DNA of 64,000 bases from Sandaracinus amylolyticus (GCF_000737325.1 NZ_CP011125.1:992001-1056000); one strand, 5' to 3'; shown: positions 36,015-45,007, numbered from the stretch's first letter. Numbers and translations are program-made. Notes: generated by a model not told the origin, from the sequence alone.

Positions 36015-36767
36015 TCACTCGGCGCGGACGTCGAGACGGTCGAGCATCGCGTCGAAGTCCGCGCGGTGCAGCGCGTAGCTCTCCGAGCGCGACTCGTAGA
36101 ACAGCACCACCAGCATCGGCGCGCCGTCCTCGCTGGCGCGCGCGTCGGGCTTCCAGCGCAGCGGAGGGCGCACCAGCACCATCGTCGTCGTCGTGCCGCG
36201 GCCCCACGCGGTGCCGCGCCCCGGGAGCGACTGCGCGAGCTCGAACGTCACGACGTACGCTGGCGCGCCGCCGACCTCGGCCTCCGACTCGTCGACCACG
36301 CGCAGCTCGTACGCGCGCGCCCGATCGCCGCGAAAGGCGACGAAGCCCTCGCCGAACACTCCGTCGAGCAGGCCGTGCGCGAGCGTCGCGAGCGATCGAC
36401 GCCCGATGCGCGCGTCGACCGGGAGCGTCATCGCCGCGATCTCCGCGCCGTCCTCGTCGTGCTCGTAGCGCAGGTCGTAGCGCGGCGTGGTGCCGCGCAG
36501 ATCGACCTCGCGATCTCCGTCGACGTCGAGCGCGATGCGGATGCGATCCTCGCGCGCGTCGAACGGGCGCGTCGGACGACCATCGCCGTCGACGCGGTGA
36601 TCGCGCACCCGCCAGCCCTCGGGCAGGATGCGCCGCGCGTCGTCCTCGCCCGCGACGTAACGGACGCGATAGTGGCGCGGCGCGGGCACGAACGCGTGCC
36701 CGCGATAGGTCTCCGACGCGACGCACCCGAGCGTCAGCGCGAGCACCACGATCACCACGAGGCGCAT
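36015..36767 (-). CDS. Lipoprotein of unknown function
   Basis: 250 residues. Signal with lipobox (LVVIVVLALTLGCVAS). The mature part is mixed alpha/beta with RHYRVRYVAGEDDARRILPE and ALDVDGDREVDLRGTTP, an Asp-rich DVDGDRE loop, and a long LLDGVFGEGFVAFRGDRARA helix. No enzyme motif recognised. The start overlaps the stop of the upstream outer-membrane protein gene by one base (TGATG), so the two are co-translated and probably act together at the outer membrane. Confidence 0.82.
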   Translation of the reverse strand: MRLVVIVVLALTLGCVASETYRGHAFVPAPRHYRVRYVAGEDDARRILPEGWRVRDHRVDGDGRPTRPFDAREDRIRIALDVDGDREVDLRGTTPRYDLRYEHDEDGAEIAAMTLPVDARIGRRSLATLAHGLLDGVFGEGFVAFRGDRARAYELRVVDESEAEVGGAPAYVVTFELAQSLPGRGTAWGRGTTTTMVLVRPPLRWKPDARASEDGAPMLVVLFYESRSESYALHRADFDAMLDRLDVRAE

Positions 36768-37555
36768 CACAGCGTCAGCCCCAGGTAGCCGGAGACGCGC
36801 GGCGCGAGCTCCTGGATCGAGCGCGCCGCGTTCATCACGTGCAGCAGGTTGCCCTCGCGCAGCTCGGCCGCGGTCTCGATGCCGAGCTCGAGCATGCCCC
36901 CGCCGAAGCGGATCCCCGCCTGACCGACGAACGCGAAGCCGATCGTCGCGCCGCTCGCGACGCCGAGCACGAACGAGTGGCCCTCTCCGACCTCGATGCC
37001 CGCGCGCAGCGCGACGAGCTGCGCGAGGTGCACGCCGAGCAGCACGACGCCGCGCGCCGAGAGCACCGAGGAGCGCAGCTCGTCCTCGCCGATCGTGCGC
37101 CGCGTCTCGGTGCGCAGCGACACGTTCGCGCCGAGCCGCAGGTGCAGCGACGCGCGCGGCTCGAGCAGCACGTCGATCGCGAGCGAGTAGCCGCCGCCGA
37201 ACGCCTCGTCGAACGACGCGGTCCCGCCGTACCAGCCGGCGATGAACCCCATCACGAGGTGCACGTAGCCGCGCGGCTGCAGATCGAGCTCGGGGTCGTC
37301 CCAGCCGAGCGCGTGTCCCTGACCGTCGCCGTACACGCGGCGCGTGGGCACGCCGGGCGCCGGCTGCGCAGTGAGCTCCTGGACCTCGTCGGTCCCCGCG
37401 GTCTCGGCGCGCGGCAACGGGGGCCGCGGTGGGCTCGGCGCGGAGGGCGCACCGCGGTACGGCGGGGAGAGATCGCGCGCGCGATCCTGCGCGGCGGCGG
37501 AGGACGCGATCAGGACGCCCAGCGTCACGACCGCGAGCGTTCGAGCGAGTGTCAC
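36767..37555 (-). CDS. Secreted, probably outer-membrane barrel protein
   Basis: About 262 residues. Signal peptide (LAVVTLGVLIASSAAAQDR), a Pro-rich linker, then alternating amphipathic strands with Gly and aromatic residues (GYVHLVMGFIAGWYGGT, GGGYSLAIDVLLEP, ASLHLRLGANVSLRTE) ending SGYLGLTL. The pattern fits a small beta-barrel. GTG at 37555 gives a good signal peptide; upstream residues do not. Operon with the lipoprotein at 36015. Confidence 0.78.
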   Translation of the reverse strand: MTLARTLAVVTLGVLIASSAAAQDRARDLSPPYRGAPSAPSPPRPPLPRAETAGTDEVQELTAQPAPGVPTRRVYGDGQGHALGWDDPELDLQPRGYVHLVMGFIAGWYGGTASFDEAFGGGYSLAIDVLLEPRASLHLRLGANVSLRTETRRTIGEDELRSSVLSARGVVLLGVHLAQLVALRAGIEVGEGHSFVLGVASGATIGFAFVGQAGIRFGGGMLELGIETAAELREGNLLHVMNAARSIQELAPRVSGYLGLTL

Positions 37556-37617
37556 GGAGCGCGCAGCATATCGGACGCGCGCCGTCAGTCCGAGCGCGTT
37601 CGCGACGTTCGTGCGGC

Positions 37618-38340
37618 ATGAGCGAGCGCATCGACATCGAGTGGGCCGACACGACGTGGAACCCAGTGCGCGGGTGCACGCCCGTCGGGCCCGGTTGCCG
37701 ACATTGTTCCGCGCGCACCTTCGCCGAGCGCTGGCGCGGCGTGCCGGGCCACGCGTACGAGCGCGGCTTCGATCTGCGTCTCGTGCCCGACGCGCTCGAC
37801 GAGCCGCTGGTCTGGCGCCGACCACGACGGGTCGCGGTGGGCTCGACGAGCGATCTGTTCCACGGCGGCGTGCCCGCGGCGTTCGTCGAGCAGGTGTTCC
37901 GCACGATGCACGCGGCAGAGCGGCACACGTTCCTGGTGCTGACCCGACGCGCCGAGCGCATGCGCGACGTGGTGGGCGCGCTGCCGATCGAGCTCGTCGC
38001 GCTGCCGAACGTGTGGCTCGGGGTGAGCGTCGAGGATCGCAGCCACGGCGTGCCGCGGATCGCCGTGCTGCGCGAGGTGCCCGCGGCGCGTCGGTTCGTC
38101 GCGATCGAGCCGCTGCTCGAGGATGTCGGCGCGCTGGATCTGCGCGGGATCGACTGGGTGCTCGCGGGCGGCGAGACGGGGCTGCACGCGCGACCGGTGC
38201 GCGACGAGTGGGTCGTCGCGATCCGCGATCAGTGCGAGGCCGCGGGCGTCCCGTTCTTCTTCAAGCAGTGGGGCGGCGCGCGAAGACGAGCGCGCGAGCT
38301 CGAGGGGCGCACCCACGACGCGCGACCCGGCCCCGGCTGA
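37618..38340 (+). CDS. DUF5131 (phage Gp37/Gp68-like) protein
   Basis: 240 residues. The N-terminal WADTTWNPVRGCTPVGPGC then RHC gives Cys20-x6-Cys27-x2-Cys30, the signature of the Gp37/Gp68 family, which has a TIM-barrel and a probable iron-sulfur site related to radical-SAM proteins. Other family blocks: SDLFHGGVPAAFVEQVF, FLVLTRRAERM, WLGVSVED, RFVAIEPLLEDVG, WVLAGGETG and PFFFKQWGG. The usual Tyr after the last Cys is Ser. No phage genes are adjacent; function of the family is unproven. Confidence 0.92.
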   Translation: MSERIDIEWADTTWNPVRGCTPVGPGCRHCSARTFAERWRGVPGHAYERGFDLRLVPDALDEPLVWRRPRRVAVGSTSDLFHGGVPAAFVEQVFRTMHAAERHTFLVLTRRAERMRDVVGALPIELVALPNVWLGVSVEDRSHGVPRIAVLREVPAARRFVAIEPLLEDVGALDLRGIDWVLAGGETGLHARPVRDEWVVAIRDQCEAAGVPFFFKQWGGARRRARELEGRTHDARPGPG

Positions 38341-38369
38341 GCCGAGCACCTGGCGCGCGGGCGGGACCG

Positions 38370-39218
38370 TCAGCGCGTCTGGCCCGCGAGCCAGCGCGTC
38401 ACCGCGCGCACCCGCGGCAAGCGCTGCCGTGATCGGTGCACGACGATCCAGATGTCGCGCGCCGGGATGCTCGCCGGGTCCTCGACCCCGATGTCGCGCG
38501 GCGCGACCTCCACCAGGTCGCCGAGCCTCGGCGCCAGCTCGCGCGCGAGGATCGCGACGCCGAGCCCTGCCGCGACCGCGAGCCCGAGCGCCTCCACGTC
38601 CTCGACGAGCAGGCGTGGCGGACGCCCGGCGAACGCCCGCGCCGCGTGTCGTTGCTCGGGGATCTCGGCGAGCGATCCCGCGAGGCCGAGCCAGGGCACG
38701 GCGTCGTGCAGCTCGAGGCCGCGCGCCGCGAAGTAGCCGTGCGTGATCGTCCTCCAGCGACGCGCGATCAGCTCGCCGCGTGAAGGACGGACCATGCGGA
38801 TCGCGACGTCCGCGTCGCCCGCGGCCAGGCTCGCGACGCGGTTGTCCGCGAGCAGACGAAGACGGAGGTTCGGATACGCGACGTGGAAGCGCGCGAGGCG
38901 CGGCACCAGCTCCCATCGGACGAGCTCGCTCGTCGACGTGATCGTCACCTCGCCGCGCAGCTCGGGCGTGTCCTCGAGCGCGGCCTCGGCCGCGAGCGCG
39001 GCGTCGAGCATCGGCCGCATCGCCGCGAGCACCGACGCGCCGCGCTCGGTGAGCCCGAGCGGCGCGCTGCGGACGAAGAGCGGCGAGCCGGCGCTCTCCT
39101 CGAGGCGCGCGAGGTGACGGCTCGCGGTCGACTGGCTCACGCCGAGCGCCTTGGCCGCCGCGGTGACGCTCCCGAGCCGCGCGACCGCCTCGAACGTGCG
39201 CAGGTGATCCCAGTCCAT
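38370..39218 (-). CDS. LysR-family transcriptional regulator
   Basis: 282 residues. Winged-helix N-terminus (MDWDHLRTFEAVARLGSVTA, AKALGVSQSTASRHLARLE) and a LysR substrate-binding domain. Divergent from the MBL-fold gene at 39310 with 91 bp between starts, the classic LysR-target arrangement. A 10-bp inverted repeat in that gap is the likely binding site. Inducer unknown. Confidence 0.95.
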   Translation of the reverse strand: MDWDHLRTFEAVARLGSVTAAAKALGVSQSTASRHLARLEESAGSPLFVRSAPLGLTERGASVLAAMRPMLDAALAAEAALEDTPELRGEVTITSTSELVRWELVPRLARFHVAYPNLRLRLLADNRVASLAAGDADVAIRMVRPSRGELIARRWRTITHGYFAARGLELHDAVPWLGLAGSLAEIPEQRHAARAFAGRPPRLLVEDVEALGLAVAAGLGVAILARELAPRLGDLVEVAPRDIGVEDPASIPARDIWIVVHRSRQRLPRVRAVTRWLAGQTR

Positions 39219-39243
39219 GTGCGTGCCCTGTCGACCATCCATC

Positions 39244-39284
39244 ATCGGATGGCTGGGTTCCGATTCCGGCCGCTGCCATCCGAT
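39244..39284. promoter_or_regulatory. Inverted repeat in LysR/MBL divergent promoter
   Basis: ATCGGATGGC at 39244-39253 and GCCATCCGAT at 39275-39284 are perfect inverted copies separated by 21 bp, centred in the 91-bp intergenic region. The arms look like a regulator operator, though LysR sites usually have shorter spacing (T-N11-A). It could serve autorepression and activation of the MBL gene. Confidence 0.6.
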
Positions 39285-39309
39285 CATGCATGGCGCAACG
39301 TGCTCGGGC

Positions 39310-40143
39310 ATGAGAATCCGCCAACTCCGCAACGCGACGCTCGTCCTCTCGATCGGTCCCCACCGCCTGCTCGTCGATCCGATGCTCGGCGCAGCGGGCT
39401 CGATGCCGGGCTTCCGCATGATCGGCGGCACCGGGCGCAGGAACCCGACCGTCGAGCTCCCGGCCGGCGCGCCGGCGTGGCTCGACGACCTCACGGGCGC
39501 GCTCGTCACCCACGAGCACCCCGATCACCTCGACGGCGCGGGACGGCGCTTCCTCCGAGAGCGCGGCCTCCCGGTGTGGGCGAGCCCGGTCGACGTCGCG
39601 AGCCTGCGCGCGAAGGGGCTCGACGCGCGCGCGCTCGACGGGCTCGGCATCGACGTCGAGATCGTCCCGGCGCGACACGGGCGCGGGCTCGTCGGGTGGC
39701 TGATGGGCCCGGTCGCGGGCGTGTACCTCGCGCACGAGGGCGAGCCGAGCGTGCTGCTCACGTCCGACGCGGTGCTGTGCGACGCGCTGCTCGACGCGAT
39801 CGAGCGCCTGCGCCCCGAGGTGATCGTCGCGCCCGCGGGCGCCGCGAACTTCGGCGTCGGCGGCGACATCCTGTTCTCGCTCGACGAGCTCGTGACGCTC
39901 GTGCGGCGCGCGCCCGGCGTGGTCGTGCTGAACCACCTCGAGGCGCTCGATCACTGCCCGACGACGCGCGAGGCGCTGCGTGCGCGCATGGAGCGCGAGG
40001 GGCTCCGCGCGAAGGTGCGCATCCCCGACGACGGCGAGGAGCTCGTGCTCGCCCGCGAGCGCGTCGAGGAGCGACCGCGCGTGCGCCCCGTCGCGCCGGC
40101 CGGGGGGCTGCAGAAGTGGGTGGCCGCGCGCCTCTCGGGGTGA
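39310..40143 (+). CDS. Metallo-beta-lactamase-fold hydrolase (UlaG-like)
   Basis: 277 residues. MIRQLRNATLVL-type start, GPHRLLVDPML, the metal motif VTHEHPDHLDG (HxHxDH variant with Glu-His-Pro-Asp-His), ARHGRG, YLAHEGEPSVLLTSDAV and VVLNHLEALDHC. The pattern fits the L-ascorbate-6-phosphate lactonase-like (UlaG) branch of MBL-fold proteins that sit next to LysR regulators. Substrate unknown. ATG at 39310 is the first start after the operator. Confidence 0.88.
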   Translation: MRIRQLRNATLVLSIGPHRLLVDPMLGAAGSMPGFRMIGGTGRRNPTVELPAGAPAWLDDLTGALVTHEHPDHLDGAGRRFLRERGLPVWASPVDVASLRAKGLDARALDGLGIDVEIVPARHGRGLVGWLMGPVAGVYLAHEGEPSVLLTSDAVLCDALLDAIERLRPEVIVAPAGAANFGVGGDILFSLDELVTLVRRAPGVVVLNHLEALDHCPTTREALRARMEREGLRAKVRIPDDGEELVLARERVEERPRVRPVAPAGGLQKWVAARLSG

Positions 40144-40164
40144 GACGCGCGGCCTGCGCCGCGA

Positions 40165-41043
40165 TCAGCGGATCGTCAGCGTGTACGAGCCGGTCTGGCC
40201 GGGCGCGTACGTCGTGACGACGACGGTGTACGTGCCGGTCTCGGTCAGCGTCTCGATGATCTGCGCGTTCGTGCCGTTCGTGTCGTCGTTGTCGACCTGC
40301 GTGCCCGAGGGACGGCGCAGGATGAGGTAGTTGTCGAAGTCGCCGGTGCAGTCGATCTGCACGCGCTGGCCCGCGGTCCACGCGAACTCGTAGGTGTCGC
40401 GGTACTCGCCGCTCTGCAGCTGCGCGTCGCCGGGCCCGAGGTTGCCGGTGCGCGTCTCGCCGGCGACGGGCGTGCCTCCGCCCGCTGCCGCGCCGCCCGC
40501 CGCGCCGAGCGACGCCGCGGTCACGCTCGCGAGCTCGGTCACGCCGAGCGTGTACGCGGCGCCCGCGCCGGTCGGGCTCCACGTGCCGACCCACACGCGG
40601 TGCTGACCGGGCCCGAACGCGCCCTGCACGATCGGGTTCAGGCCCTCGCTGTCGTCGTTGCAGAGGAACGTCCCGTCGGCGCGCTGCACGACGAGCGTGG
40701 TGTCCGCGCTCGAGCTCGCGACGATGCGCAGGTTCGCGAACGCCGCGGTCGCGTTGATGATCAGGCTCGGCTGCGCGGGGATGTGGCCGCGGCAGTCGGG
40801 GCTCATCGTGTTCGCGGCGACCGGGCCACCGGCGGCGCCGGTCGAGACCTGCGGGTCGGGCATGAAGCCCGGCGCGAGCGAGATGGTCGCGCCGGGCGCG
40901 ACGGGCGCGACGGCGGTGGTCGGCGTGGTGCCCACCGGCGGCGTCGGCGCGGGCGGCGCGCTGCCGGGCAGGCCGGTGCCGCCGAAGCAGCAACCCGACG
41001 CGATGACGAGGACGAGGGAGAGGAGCGTACAGCGGCGCAGCAT
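40165..41043 (-). CDS. Lipoprotein with two PPC-like beta-sandwich domains
   Basis: 292 residues. Lipobox in LVLVIASGCCFGG, a Pro/Thr linker, then two halves with bacterial pre-peptidase C-terminal features: FANLRIVASSSADTTLVVQR with CNDDSEGLNP, and VQIDCTGDFDNYLILRRP with DNDDTNGTNA, ending GTYTVVVTTYAPGQTGSYTL. PPC domains are beta-sandwiches found on secreted proteins; here there is no protease. Likely a surface-exposed structural or binding lipoprotein. Confidence 0.85.
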   Translation of the reverse strand: MLRRCTLLSLVLVIASGCCFGGTGLPGSAPPAPTPPVGTTPTTAVAPVAPGATISLAPGFMPDPQVSTGAAGGPVAANTMSPDCRGHIPAQPSLIINATAAFANLRIVASSSADTTLVVQRADGTFLCNDDSEGLNPIVQGAFGPGQHRVWVGTWSPTGAGAAYTLGVTELASVTAASLGAAGGAAAGGGTPVAGETRTGNLGPGDAQLQSGEYRDTYEFAWTAGQRVQIDCTGDFDNYLILRRPSGTQVDNDDTNGTNAQIIETLTETGTYTVVVTTYAPGQTGSYTLTIR

Positions 41044-41176
41044 GGTGTGTTCTTCGTGTCCTTGTTCGGAGCGCGCGATCGTACGTCAGGTGCGCGGCGG
41101 ATCGCCCTCACGAAAATCGCACCGTTGACGGCCGTGCGTCGCGGCCCGAGGCTCGCGCGCACACCGGAGGACGGAC

Positions 41177-42226
41177 ATGACGCTGCGTTATCGACTGCTC
41201 GGGCGCTCGGGGCTGCGCGTCTCGGAGCTGTGCCTCGGCACCATGAGCTTCGGCGAGCAATGGGGCTTCGGCGCCGACGAGAAGACGAGCCATCGCGTGC
41301 TCGACGCGTACGCCGAGGCGGGCGGCAACTTCCTCGACACCGCGAACAAGTACCACGGCGGTCAGACCGAGGAATTCGTCGGGAGCTGGCTGCAGGGCAA
41401 GCGCGATCGGAACGTCGTCGCGACGAAGTACACGCTCTCGATGGATCACTCGGATCCCAACGCGTCGGGCAATCACCGCAAGAACCTCGTGCGCTCGGTC
41501 GAGGCGAGCCTCGCGCGGATGCGCACCGACTACGTCGATCTGCTCTGGGTGCACGCGTGGGACGACTGGACGCCGTGGCAGGAGACGATGCGCGCGCTCG
41601 ACGACGTGGTGCGCAGCGGCAAGGTGCTCTACGTCGGCGTGAGCGACGCGCCCGCGTGGATCGTGTCGGCGGCGAACGTCGCGGCGGAGCTGCGCGACTG
41701 GACGCCGTTCGTCGGGCTGCAGATCGAGTACAGCCTGCTGCAGCGCACGCCGGAGCGTGATCTCCTGCCGATGGCGCGGCACTTCGGGATGTCGGTGTGC
41801 GCGTGGGGTCCGCTCGCGGCGGGCGTGCTCACCGGCAAGTACACGCGCGCCGGCGTGCAGAACGACTCGCTGCGCACCCAGGGCAACGAGCAGCGCGGGC
41901 GCACGAACGAGCGCTCGCTCGCGATCGCGCGCGCGGTCGATGCGATCGCCGACGAGCTCGGCGTGACGTCGTCGCAGGTCGCGACCGCGTGGGTGCGCGC
42001 GCAGGGCTACGAGATGATCCCGATCCTCGGCGCGCGGAAGGTCGAGCAGATCGCGGACACGATGAAGAGCGTCGAGGTGACGCTGAGCCCGGCGCACCTC
42101 GCGAAGCTCGACGAGGTGAGCCGCATCGAGCTCGGCTTCCCCCACGACTTCCTCGCGTCGAACGGCGTGCGCGATCTCGTGCGCGGCGAGATCCGCACGC
42201 GCATCGACGGGCGCGTCGCGCGCTGA
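41177..42226 (+). CDS. Aldo/keto reductase
   Basis: 349 residues, NADP-dependent oxidoreductase of the TIM-barrel AKR superfamily. The tetrad is present: Asp and Tyr in NFLDTANKYHGG, Lys in VVATKYTL, His in LLWVHAWDD. Further blocks: RYRLLGRSGLRVSELCLGTM, GKVLYVGVSDAPAW, LQIEYSLLQRTPERDLLPMA, WGPLAAGVLTGKY and IPILGARKVEQI. Substrate not predictable. ATG 41177 is preceded by GGAGGACGG. First gene of a short run with the thioesterase and phosphatase. Confidence 0.96.
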   Translation: MTLRYRLLGRSGLRVSELCLGTMSFGEQWGFGADEKTSHRVLDAYAEAGGNFLDTANKYHGGQTEEFVGSWLQGKRDRNVVATKYTLSMDHSDPNASGNHRKNLVRSVEASLARMRTDYVDLLWVHAWDDWTPWQETMRALDDVVRSGKVLYVGVSDAPAWIVSAANVAAELRDWTPFVGLQIEYSLLQRTPERDLLPMARHFGMSVCAWGPLAAGVLTGKYTRAGVQNDSLRTQGNEQRGRTNERSLAIARAVDAIADELGVTSSQVATAWVRAQGYEMIPILGARKVEQIADTMKSVEVTLSPAHLAKLDEVSRIELGFPHDFLASNGVRDLVRGEIRTRIDGRVAR

Positions 42227-42244
42227 CGCGACACCATCCGCGCG

Positions 42245-42682
42245 ATGGACGAGCCGCGTCGGGAGGACTTCACCTTCTTCCATCCGCTCCGCGTGCGCTG
42301 GGCCGAGGTCGATCGTCAGGACGTCGTGTTCAACCCGAACTACTTCGTCTACTTCGACCTCGCGGTCGGCGAGTACTGGCGCGCGATCGGGTTCCGCTAT
42401 CCGCAGGACCTGGCGGGGACCGACGTGTTCGCGATCGACGCGCGCGCGTCGTTCCGCTCGCCCGCGCGCTACGACGACGAGATCGAGATCGGGTGCCGCG
42501 TGACGCGCATCGGGCGCTCGTCGAAGACGTGTGAGCTCGCGATCTGGCGCGGCGCGGAGCTGCTGACGACGGGCACGCTGGTCTACGTGCACGTCGAGCT
42601 CGCGACGCGGAAGAGCTGCGCGTGGCCGGATGCGGTGCGCGACGCGATCGTGCGCTTCGAGCGCGTGGCGCCGGTCTCCTGA
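42245..42682 (+). CDS. Acyl-CoA thioesterase, hot-dog fold (YbgC/FadM-like)
   Basis: 145 residues. The catalytic-site block RVRWAEVDRQDVVFNPNYFV followed by YFD, with the Asp in EVD, is the 4HBT/YbgC signature, and FRSPARYDDEIEIGCRVTRI is the second conserved block. Hydrolyses acyl-CoA thioesters in the cytosol; chain preference unknown. It starts 18 bp after the reductase stop and its stop overlaps the next start by one base. Confidence 0.93.
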   Translation: MDEPRREDFTFFHPLRVRWAEVDRQDVVFNPNYFVYFDLAVGEYWRAIGFRYPQDLAGTDVFAIDARASFRSPARYDDEIEIGCRVTRIGRSSKTCELAIWRGAELLTTGTLVYVHVELATRKSCAWPDAVRDAIVRFERVAPVS

Positions 42683-43659
42683 TGCGCGCGCTGCTGCTGG
42701 TCGTCGCGCTCGTGCTCGTCGGCTGCGGCGAGACGAGCGCGCCTGCTCCGTCGCGATCGCGCGCGCCCTCGAAGCGCGCGGTGGAGGCGCCGCGGGTCGA
42801 GGTGCCGCCGCTGCCGCCTTCGACGTACCCCGCGCCGCCGCGGCTCGTCGCGATCGGCGACGTGCACGGCGACGTCGATGCGCTGCGCAGCGCGCTGCGC
42901 GCGGCCGGCGCGATCGATGACGCGGATCGCTGGAGCGGTGGCGCGTTGTGGATCGTGCAGGTCGGCGATCTGCTCGATCGCGGCGACACCGAGGACGAGG
43001 TGCTCGCGCTCGTGTCGCGCCTCGAGCGCGAGGCGGACGCGGCGGGCGGACGCTTCGTCGCGCTGCACGGCAACCACGAGCTGATGAACGTGCAGGGCGA
43101 CTTCCGCTACGTGACGCCCGACGGGCTCGACGACTTCGCGCGGTACGCGAGCGAGGCACCGCCGGGCGCGGCGCGGTCGCGGATCCCGGCGCGCATGCTG
43201 GGGCGCGCGGTCGCGTTCGCGCCGGGAGGTCCGATCGCGCGCGCGCTCGCGGCGCGCAACACGATCGCGATCGTCGGAGACACGGTGTTCGTGCACGGCG
43301 GGCTCGCGCCCTCGCAGCTCGAGCGCGGCGTCGACGCGATCAACCGCGACGTGCGCGCGTTCCTGCTCGGCGAGGCGCCGCTGCCGCGCGCGCTCGCGGG
43401 CGAGGAGAGCCCGGTGTGGCACCGCGCATTCGCGCTGGGCGACGACGCGGAGACGTGCGCGACGCTCGCGCGGACGCTCGAGGGGCTCGGCGTGGCGCGC
43501 ATGGTGATCGGGCACACCGTGCAGGACGAGGGCATCGGCTCGGCGTGCGAGGGGCGCGTGTGGCGCATCGACGTCGGGCTCTCGCGCCACTACGGCGGCC
43601 CGATCGAGGTGCTCGAGATCGAAGGCGACACGATCGAAGTGCTGCGCGGCACGCGCTGA
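42682..43659 (+). CDS. Lipoprotein metallophosphatase (Shewanella-like phosphatase type)
   Basis: 325 residues. Lipobox (LLLVVALVLVGCGE), a Pro-rich linker, then a calcineurin-like domain with all metal motifs: LVAIGDVHGDVDAL, VGDLLDRGDTEDEV, LHGNHELMNVQGDF, VFVHGGLAP and MVIGHTVQDEG. The GDVHGD/GDLLDRG/GNHELMN set matches the SLP group of PPP-like phosphatases. Predicted to dephosphorylate phosphoproteins or small phosphate esters in the periplasm or at the outer membrane. TGATG overlap with the thioesterase. Confidence 0.92.
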   Translation: MRALLLVVALVLVGCGETSAPAPSRSRAPSKRAVEAPRVEVPPLPPSTYPAPPRLVAIGDVHGDVDALRSALRAAGAIDDADRWSGGALWIVQVGDLLDRGDTEDEVLALVSRLEREADAAGGRFVALHGNHELMNVQGDFRYVTPDGLDDFARYASEAPPGAARSRIPARMLGRAVAFAPGGPIARALAARNTIAIVGDTVFVHGGLAPSQLERGVDAINRDVRAFLLGEAPLPRALAGEESPVWHRAFALGDDAETCATLARTLEGLGVARMVIGHTVQDEGIGSACEGRVWRIDVGLSRHYGGPIEVLEIEGDTIEVLRGTR

Positions 43660-43663
43660 GCGA

Positions 43664-44344
43664 TCACACGATCGCGGCGGCGAAGCGCGCGAGGCGCTCG
43701 GGCACCAGCGCGCCGTCGGTGGTGCGGAGCCCCGAGCACACGTCGAAGCCCGCGGGGCGCACCTGCGCGAGCGCGTCGCCCACGTTGTCGGGGCGCAGCC
43801 CGCCCGCGAGCAGCACGGGCGCGCGACAGGCGCGCACGATCGCCGCGGAGAGCGACCAGTCGTGCACGCGCCCGGTGCCGCCGAGCTCGGGGATCGCGGC
43901 GCTCGGTCGACCCGAGTCGAGCAGGATCGCGTCGGCCGCGCCGGTCTCGTCGAGCGCGCGCGCGACGTCGACGTCACGCGCGTCTTGCACGTGGATCACC
44001 GGCACCAGCACGAGCGACGGGAGCATCGCGCGCAGCGCGACGAGCGCATCGGGAGAGGGCGTGTCGACGATCTGCACCGCGCGCACGCCGGTGCGATCGA
44101 CGTGCGCCGCGATCGCGTCGGGCGTGCGCTCGGAGGTGAGCAGGATCGCGATCGCGCGATCGGCCACGTGCCGCGCGACGCGCGCGATCGTGACGTCGTC
44201 GATCGGCCCGGGCCCGCTGGGCATGCGCCCGACGAGCCCGAGGAGATCGGCGCCACCCGCGAGCGCGCGGTCGGCGTCCTCCTCGTCACGAACACAACAG
44301 ACCTTGATCAGCGGGCGCCCATCGGCGCGACGAGGTAGACGCAT
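43664..44344 (-). CDS. TrpF-like phosphoribosylanthranilate isomerase
   Basis: 226 residues, (beta/alpha)8 barrel. N-terminal LIKVCCVRDEEDADRALAGG (active-site Cys region), ADLLGLVGRMPSGPGPIDD, ILLDSG with the catalytic-type Asp, GGTGRVHDW, LLAGGLRPDNVGDALAQVRP and FDVCSGLRTTDG. These match TrpF, where the usual endings are KICG and DVSSGVE. No other trp gene is nearby, so it may be a scattered trpF or a paralog with another substrate. Confidence 0.82.
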   Translation of the reverse strand: MRLPRRADGRPLIKVCCVRDEEDADRALAGGADLLGLVGRMPSGPGPIDDVTIARVARHVADRAIAILLTSERTPDAIAAHVDRTGVRAVQIVDTPSPDALVALRAMLPSLVLVPVIHVQDARDVDVARALDETGAADAILLDSGRPSAAIPELGGTGRVHDWSLSAAIVRACRAPVLLAGGLRPDNVGDALAQVRPAGFDVCSGLRTTDGALVPERLARFAAAIV

Positions 44345-44365
44345 GCGCGCAGGTCTAGCCGGCGT

Positions 44366-44470
44366 CGCGGGAGCGGGAAGGGGAATTTCTCAGGAGCCCA
44401 GGAGGACGCGGGAGAGCAGGGGAGGATCCACCGCAGAGATCACAGAGGGCCGCAGAGGAGTGATTTGCAG
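44366..44470. repeat. Purine-rich intergenic repeat of CAGAG type
   Basis: The 180-bp gap 44345-44524 holds no gene. Its centre is purine-rich with recurring words: CAGGAGCCCAGGAGG, GCAGGGGAGG, CCACCGCAGAGATCACAGAG and GGCCGCAGAGG, giving CAGAG about every 8-11 bases. This style of CCACCGCAGAGxxxxCAGAGG element is, from general knowledge, scattered between genes in many large bacterial genomes. Function unknown. Confidence 0.5.
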
Positions 44471-44524
44471 GCGCGATGGCGCGCAGCGCCGAGCCGGTCC
44501 GCGCGAGAAGCGCGAGCCCGGAGA

Positions 44525-45007
44525 TCACTCCCGGAAATTCACGTACTGCAGCGGCAGCCCGAAGTCCTGGCCTTTCAGGAACGCGATTGCTTCCTGGAGG
44601 TCGTCGCGCTTCTTGCCGCTGATGCGCACGAGATCGCCCTGGATCGCCGCCTGGACCTTCATCTTGCTGTCCTTGATCGCCTTCACGATCTGCTTCGCGC
44701 GGTCCATGTCGACGCCTTCCTTCAGCTTGATCAGCTGGCGCCACGTCTGACCGGACTGCTGCGGCTTCTGCGGATCGAGCGACTTCAGCGACACCTTCCG
44801 CTTCACCATCTTGTCCTCGAGCACCTTGAGCGCGCCCTCGACGCGCCCCTCGCTGCTCGAGCGGATCGCGATGCCGTCCTGGTTCTTCTCGATCTCGGTG
44901 CCGGTGTCCTTGAAGTCGAAGCGCGTCGCGATCTCGCGCTTCGCCTGGTCCACCGCGTTGTCCACCTCGTGGTGTTCGAGCTTGCTGACGACGTCGAAGC
45001 TGGGCAT
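44525..45007 (-). CDS. YajQ-family nucleotide-binding protein
   Basis: 160 residues, normal length. Starts MPSFDVVSKLEHHEVDNAVD, then ATRFDFKDTG, QTWRQLIKLKEGVDMDRAKQ, MKVQAAIQGDLVRISGKKRD and the ending GLPLQYVNFRE, all diagnostic. Two ferredoxin-like halves; relatives bind nucleotides or cyclic di-GMP and act as effectors. Start at 45007 is fixed by the conserved N-terminus. Confidence 0.97.
   Translation of the reverse strand: MPSFDVVSKLEHHEVDNAVDQAKREIATRFDFKDTGTEIEKNQDGIAIRSSSEGRVEGALKVLEDKMVKRKVSLKSLDPQKPQQSGQTWRQLIKLKEGVDMDRAKQIVKAIKDSKMKVQAAIQGDLVRISGKKRDDLQEAIAFLKGQDFGLPLQYVNFRE

Noticed and set aside
39250-39270. TGGGTTCCGATTCC as a tRNA T-arm
   Set aside because: No acceptor, D or anticodon arm can be built around it; it lies inside the LysR/MBL operator region.
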